DNA from: an uncultured Collinsella sp.
GTDB lineage: Bacteria > Actinomycetota > Coriobacteriia > Coriobacteriales > Coriobacteriaceae
Assembly (NCBI GenBank): GCA_902388545.1
Contig: CABMPS010000079.1
Location: 1 to 8,497 of the forward strand
Length of the DNA stretch: 8,497 nt
Direction: 5' to 3'
The notes beneath the pieces are model-generated. The model had not been told where the DNA came from. It searched no databases and saw nothing but the letters and a program-made list of their open reading frames with translations. The translations under genes were made by a program, and so were the position numbers. Below are positions 5,969 through 8,497 of this stretch, in pieces; the first letter of the stretch is position 1, and each line of letters starts with the position of its first letter.

Positions 5969-7861
5969 ATGGAGATGGATGACAACAAACGTAGACGGAA
6001 TATGATCCTCTACGTGCTCATCGCCTTCGTCGTCTACCTCGTGCTCTCGACCGTTCTGTTCCCCAACATCGGTCACACGCAGCAGATTACGAAGACCGAT
6101 TATTCGACGTTTGTCAAAGCGCTCGATAAGAAGAGTGTCGACAAGGTCGAGTACAACACGGACGATTACTCGATTTATTACACCAAGAAGGGCGAGGACG
6201 AGAACATCGCCTACAAGACGACCGGCGTGCCGAGTGACACGGGCTTTACCGATCGCGTGCTCGAGGCCGGCGCCTCGCTGGAGTCGGTGGTTCCCGATAA
6301 GAACTCGGGCCTGATGACTTACTACTTGCTCACGCTCGTCCTTCCCATGGCGATTTTCTTCCTCATCGGCTGGTGGCTCAACCGCCGTATGAAGAAGGCC
6401 ATGGGCGATGACGGCCCGTCCATGAATTTTGGTGGCGGCGGCTTTGGCGGCGGCGGTCTGGGTAAGTCCGGTGCGCGCGTTATCGCCTCCAAGGATGTTG
6501 GCGTGACCTTTAAGGATGTTGCTGGTCACGAAGAGGCCAAGGAATCCCTGAAGGAGGTCGTCGACTTTCTGGAGAAGCCGCAGCGCTATGAGGAAATCGG
6601 CGCCAAGCTGCCGCGCGGTGCTCTTCTCGTGGGCCCTCCTGGCACTGGTAAGACCCTGCTTGCCAAGGCTGTTGCCGGCGAGGCGGGCGTACCGTTCTTT
6701 AGCATTTCGGGCTCTGAGTTCGTCGAGATGTTCGTCGGCCGTGGCGCCGCCAAGGTGCGCGACCTGTTTAAGCAGGCTAAGGAAAAGGCCCCCTGTATCG
6801 TATTTATCGATGAGATTGATACCATCGGCAAAAAGCGTGACGGTGGCGGCTTTAGCGGCAACGACGAGCGTGAGCAAACGCTCAACCAGCTGCTGACCGA
6901 GATGGATGGCTTCGACAACCACAAGGGTATCGTCGTCCTCGCTGCCACCAACCGTCCTGACAGCCTCGATCCCGCTCTGCTGCGCCCCGGTCGTTTTGAC
7001 CGCCGCATCCCCGTTGAGCTGCCCGACCTGACCGGCCGCAAGAACATCCTCGAGCTTCACGCCAAGAGTGTGAAGACCGAGCCGCCGATCGATCTGACCG
7101 CGATTGCCCGCGCCACGCCCGGAGCCTCGGGCGCCGACCTGGCCAATATCATCAACGAGGGCGCCCTGCGCGCCGTTCGCGAGGGTCGCAAGCGTGCAAC
7201 CCAGGACGACTTCGAGGAGTCGGTGGAGGTCGTCATCGCCGGCCAGCAGCGTAAGTCCACGGTGCTGTCCGATCACGAGAAACAGGTCGTGTCCTATCAC
7301 GAGATCGGCCATGCCATCGTTGCCGCCCGCCAGAAGGGTTCTGCGCCGGTTACGAAGATCACCATCGTGCCGCGTACGAGCGGTGCTCTGGGCTACACCA
7401 TGCAGGTCGAGGAGGACGAGCGCTTCTTGACCACGCGCCAGGAGGTGCTCGACAAGCTCGCTGTCTACTGCGGCGGACGTGCTGCCGAGGAGCTCATCTT
7501 TGGTGAGATGACGACTGGCGCGGCCAATGATATCGAGCAGGCCACCAAGCTCGCCCGCAACATGGTGACGCGCTTTGGTATGTCGGAAGAGTTTGGCATG
7601 ATGGCGCTCGGTACCGTTCAGAATGCCTACCTCAACCAGGACACGTCGCTCACCTGTGCCCCCGGTACGGCCGAGCGCGTCGACGCGATCGTCGCCAAGC
7701 TGATCGAGGACGCACATGACCGCGCCCTGCAGATCCTGAAGGAAAACAAGTTTAAGCTCCATGAGCTGGCTCGTTATCTGTACAAGAAGGAGACGATCAC
7801 GGGCGAGGAGTTCATGAATCTCCTCACGCGCGAGAATCCGCTGATGCCAAAGCAGCAGTAA
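5969..7861 (+). CDS. ftsH: ATP-dependent zinc metalloprotease FtsH
   Basis: This membrane-anchored AAA+ protease forms hexamers that pull out and degrade misfolded membrane proteins and some regulators. Of 630 residues, the first membrane helix is near 11-31, the extracytoplasmic region about 32-113, and the second helix near 114-137. A Gly-rich linker follows (154-165). The AAA module has Walker A GPPGTGKT (222-229), pore loop MFVGRG (254-259), Walker B IVFIDEID (277-284) and the second region of homology [19 protein letters not shown] (327-345). The protease zinc site is HEIGH (444-448), with D521 the likely third ligand. Start 5969 is chosen because TGGAG lies nine bases upstream; in-frame ATGs at 5954 (no ribosome binding site) and 5975 are alternatives. 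It is divergent from cobO and ends 20 bases before a strong terminator. Confidence 0.96.
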   Translation: MEMDDNKRRRNMILYVLIAFVVYLVLSTVLFPNIGHTQQITKTDYSTFVKALDKKSVDKVEYNTDDYSIYYTKKGEDENIAYKTTGVPSDTGFTDRVLEAGASLESVVPDKNSGLMTYYLLTLVLPMAIFFLIGWWLNRRMKKAMGDDGPSMNFGGGGFGGGGLGKSGARVIASKDVGVTFKDVAGHEEAKESLKEVVDFLEKPQRYEEIGAKLPRGALLVGPPGTGKTLLAKAVAGEAGVPFFSISGSEFVEMFVGRGAAKVRDLFKQAKEKAPCIVFIDEIDTIGKKRDGGGFSGNDEREQTLNQLLTEMDGFDNHKGIVVLAATNRPDSLDPALLRPGRFDRRIPVELPDLTGRKNILELHAKSVKTEPPIDLTAIARATPGASGADLANIINEGALRAVREGRKRATQDDFEESVEVVIAGQQRKSTVLSDHEKQVVSYHEIGHAIVAARQKGSAPVTKITIVPRTSGALGYTMQVEEDERFLTTRQEVLDKLAVYCGGRAAEELIFGEMTTGAANDIEQATKLARNMVTRFGMSEEFGMMALGTVQNAYLNQDTSLTCAPGTAERVDAIVAKLIEDAHDRALQILKENKFKLHELARYLYKKETITGEEFMNLLTRENPLMPKQQ

Positions 7862-7880
7862 GGCTGGTTGCACAACGTCG

Positions 7881-7923
7881 AACGCCCCATTTGAGTTTCT
7901 ATCTCAAATGGGGCGTTTTGTTT
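7881..7923 (+). terminator. Strong Rho-independent terminator of ftsH
   Basis: AACGCCCCATTTGAG (7881-7895) and CTCAAATGGGGCGTT (7903-7917) form a perfect 15-pair stem with a seven-base loop, followed by TTTTGTTT when the last stem Ts are counted. It is the clearest terminator in the window. It ends almost directly against the DUF523 ribosome binding site. Confidence 0.92.
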
Positions 7924-7936
7924 GGGAGGGATATGT

Positions 7937-8428
7937 ATGAAGATCGTGGTGAGTGCCTGCTTGATGGGAGAGAGCTGCAAATATAACGGGCTCGACAATT
8001 ACCATCGCGCGTTGGTCGAGGCCTGCGAACGCACAGGGACCGAGGTCCTGTTGGTGTGTCCCGAGGTTTTTGGCGGCTTGCCCACACCGCGCAAGCCGTC
8101 CGAGATTGTGAATGGCGAGGTTTGTACCTGCGAGGGCATCTCGGTCGATCGCGAGTTTCGCCAGGGTGCTCAGCGCGCGCTCGATATGTGCGAGCAGGCG
8201 GGCGGCCCGTCCGAGATCGCTGCGTGCGTCTTACAGGACCGTAGCCCCTCGTGCGGTGCGGGTCGCGTCTACGATGGCACCTTTAGCGGCACGCTCACTG
8301 TGGGCAATGGTGTTTTTGTCGATCTGCTGCTGCGTCACGGGTACCGTGTGATTCCGGCTAGCGAGTTCGATCCCAGCATACTGGAGCATTGTCCACAGCA
8401 CTCGAACCCAACACTTCCTCACGGGTGA
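7937..8428 (+). CDS. DUF523 family cysteine-rich protein
   Basis: The family has no firmly established function. The N-terminal SACLMGESCKYNG (6-18), CPEVFGGLPTPR (41-52), the central SEIAACVLQDRSPSCG (92-107) and TFSGTLTVGNGVF (115-127) are characteristic, and the paired cysteines (C8, C14, C41, C106) suggest a metal or Fe-S site, which is inference. GGGAGGG at 7924-7930 supports ATG 7937. The 163-residue length is slightly long for the family; the final 20 or so residues (from about 144) match nothing I recall and are encoded opposite the end of a recombinase gene. The strong ftsH terminator ends 14-20 bases before the start codon, which leaves no room for a conventional promoter between them. 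Expression would need read-through or a promoter inside or before the hairpin. Confidence 0.88.
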   Translation: MKIVVSACLMGESCKYNGLDNYHRALVEACERTGTEVLLVCPEVFGGLPTPRKPSEIVNGEVCTCEGISVDREFRQGAQRALDMCEQAGGPSEIAACVLQDRSPSCGAGRVYDGTFSGTLTVGNGVFVDLLLRHGYRVIPASEFDPSILEHCPQHSNPTLPHG

Positions 8429-8497
8429 CCGTTTTGGCATCATCCGTGAAGTTGAAATTGAGTACGACCCGGTCATCAAAGACGTAGACCGAGTTGA
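8358..8497 (-). CDS. Probable large serine recombinase, C-terminal end only
   Basis: On the minus strand a frame runs in from the window edge for 45 residues to TAG at 8360-8358. The peptide has the look of the last part of recombinase-family proteins carried by conjugative and other integrative elements: SVYVFDDRVVLNFNF, then KTVTREEV, then a short variable tail ending NAPVCWDRTR. The strand-rich pattern VYVxDDxVVLxFNF with KTVT is the recognisable part. The catalytic N-terminal serine domain is outside the window. It converges on DUF523 and overlaps its last 71 bases. The identification rests on a short, remembered pattern and is moderate. Confidence 0.65.
   Translation of the reverse strand, partial: NSVYVFDDRVVLNFNFTDDAKTVTREEVLGSSAVDNAPVCWDRTR

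Noticed and set aside
5606..7873. A 755-codon open frame on the minus strand through ftsH and into cobO.
   Set aside because: It is antisense to clear FtsH and partly overlaps CobO in another frame. The peptide is rich in Arg, His, Leu and Gly with no recognisable domain, as expected when a GC-rich gene with strong codon bias leaves the opposite strand open.

Overview
The window looks like an ordinary chromosomal stretch of a moderately GC-rich actinobacterium, most likely a gut coriobacterium of the Collinsella type. That placement is inferred from codon use, protein style and my memory of the families; no 16S or marker search was possible. Seven complete housekeeping or accessory genes, one frame-broken transporter gene and two edge-truncated genes are visible. 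I see no tRNA, rRNA, CRISPR array or insertion sequence.

Layout: the left edge holds the 3' end of ffh (signal recognition particle GTPase), followed by a terminator-like hairpin. On the opposite strand (553-1317) lies a DUF134 DNA-binding domain fused to a NifX/NifB-type cluster-binding domain and a tail rich in histidine and cysteine. Its promoter region carries two related perfect palindromes with the shared core TGRCATATGYCA. A second, near-perfect Shine-Dalgarno sequence lies inside this gene, exactly in front of the NifX-like half. Divergently from it runs a folate/thymidylate pair, thyA-folA, in which the folA ribosome binding site overlaps the thyA stop. Then come a SpoU/TrmH-family RNA 2'-O-methyltransferase and a MATE-family transporter whose reading frame is broken by one missing base near 4240.

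The MATE gene converges on cobO (corrinoid adenosyltransferase, minus strand), and one hairpin spans both stop codons. Divergent from cobO is ftsH, a membrane AAA+ zinc protease, which ends at a very strong terminator (15-bp perfect stem). A DUF523 gene starts only about 17 bases after that terminator. At the right edge the last 45 codons of a probable large serine recombinase enter on the minus strand and overlap the DUF523 3' end, so a mobile element probably begins here.

Functional links: ThyA makes dTMP from dUMP and releases dihydrofolate, which FolA reduces, so that pair is a working unit. The remaining genes look independent. The most unusual features are the autoregulatory-looking DUF134-NifX locus with its internal start, the frameshift in the transporter, and the recombinase boundary inside DUF523. 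I did not find a convincing new multi-gene system.
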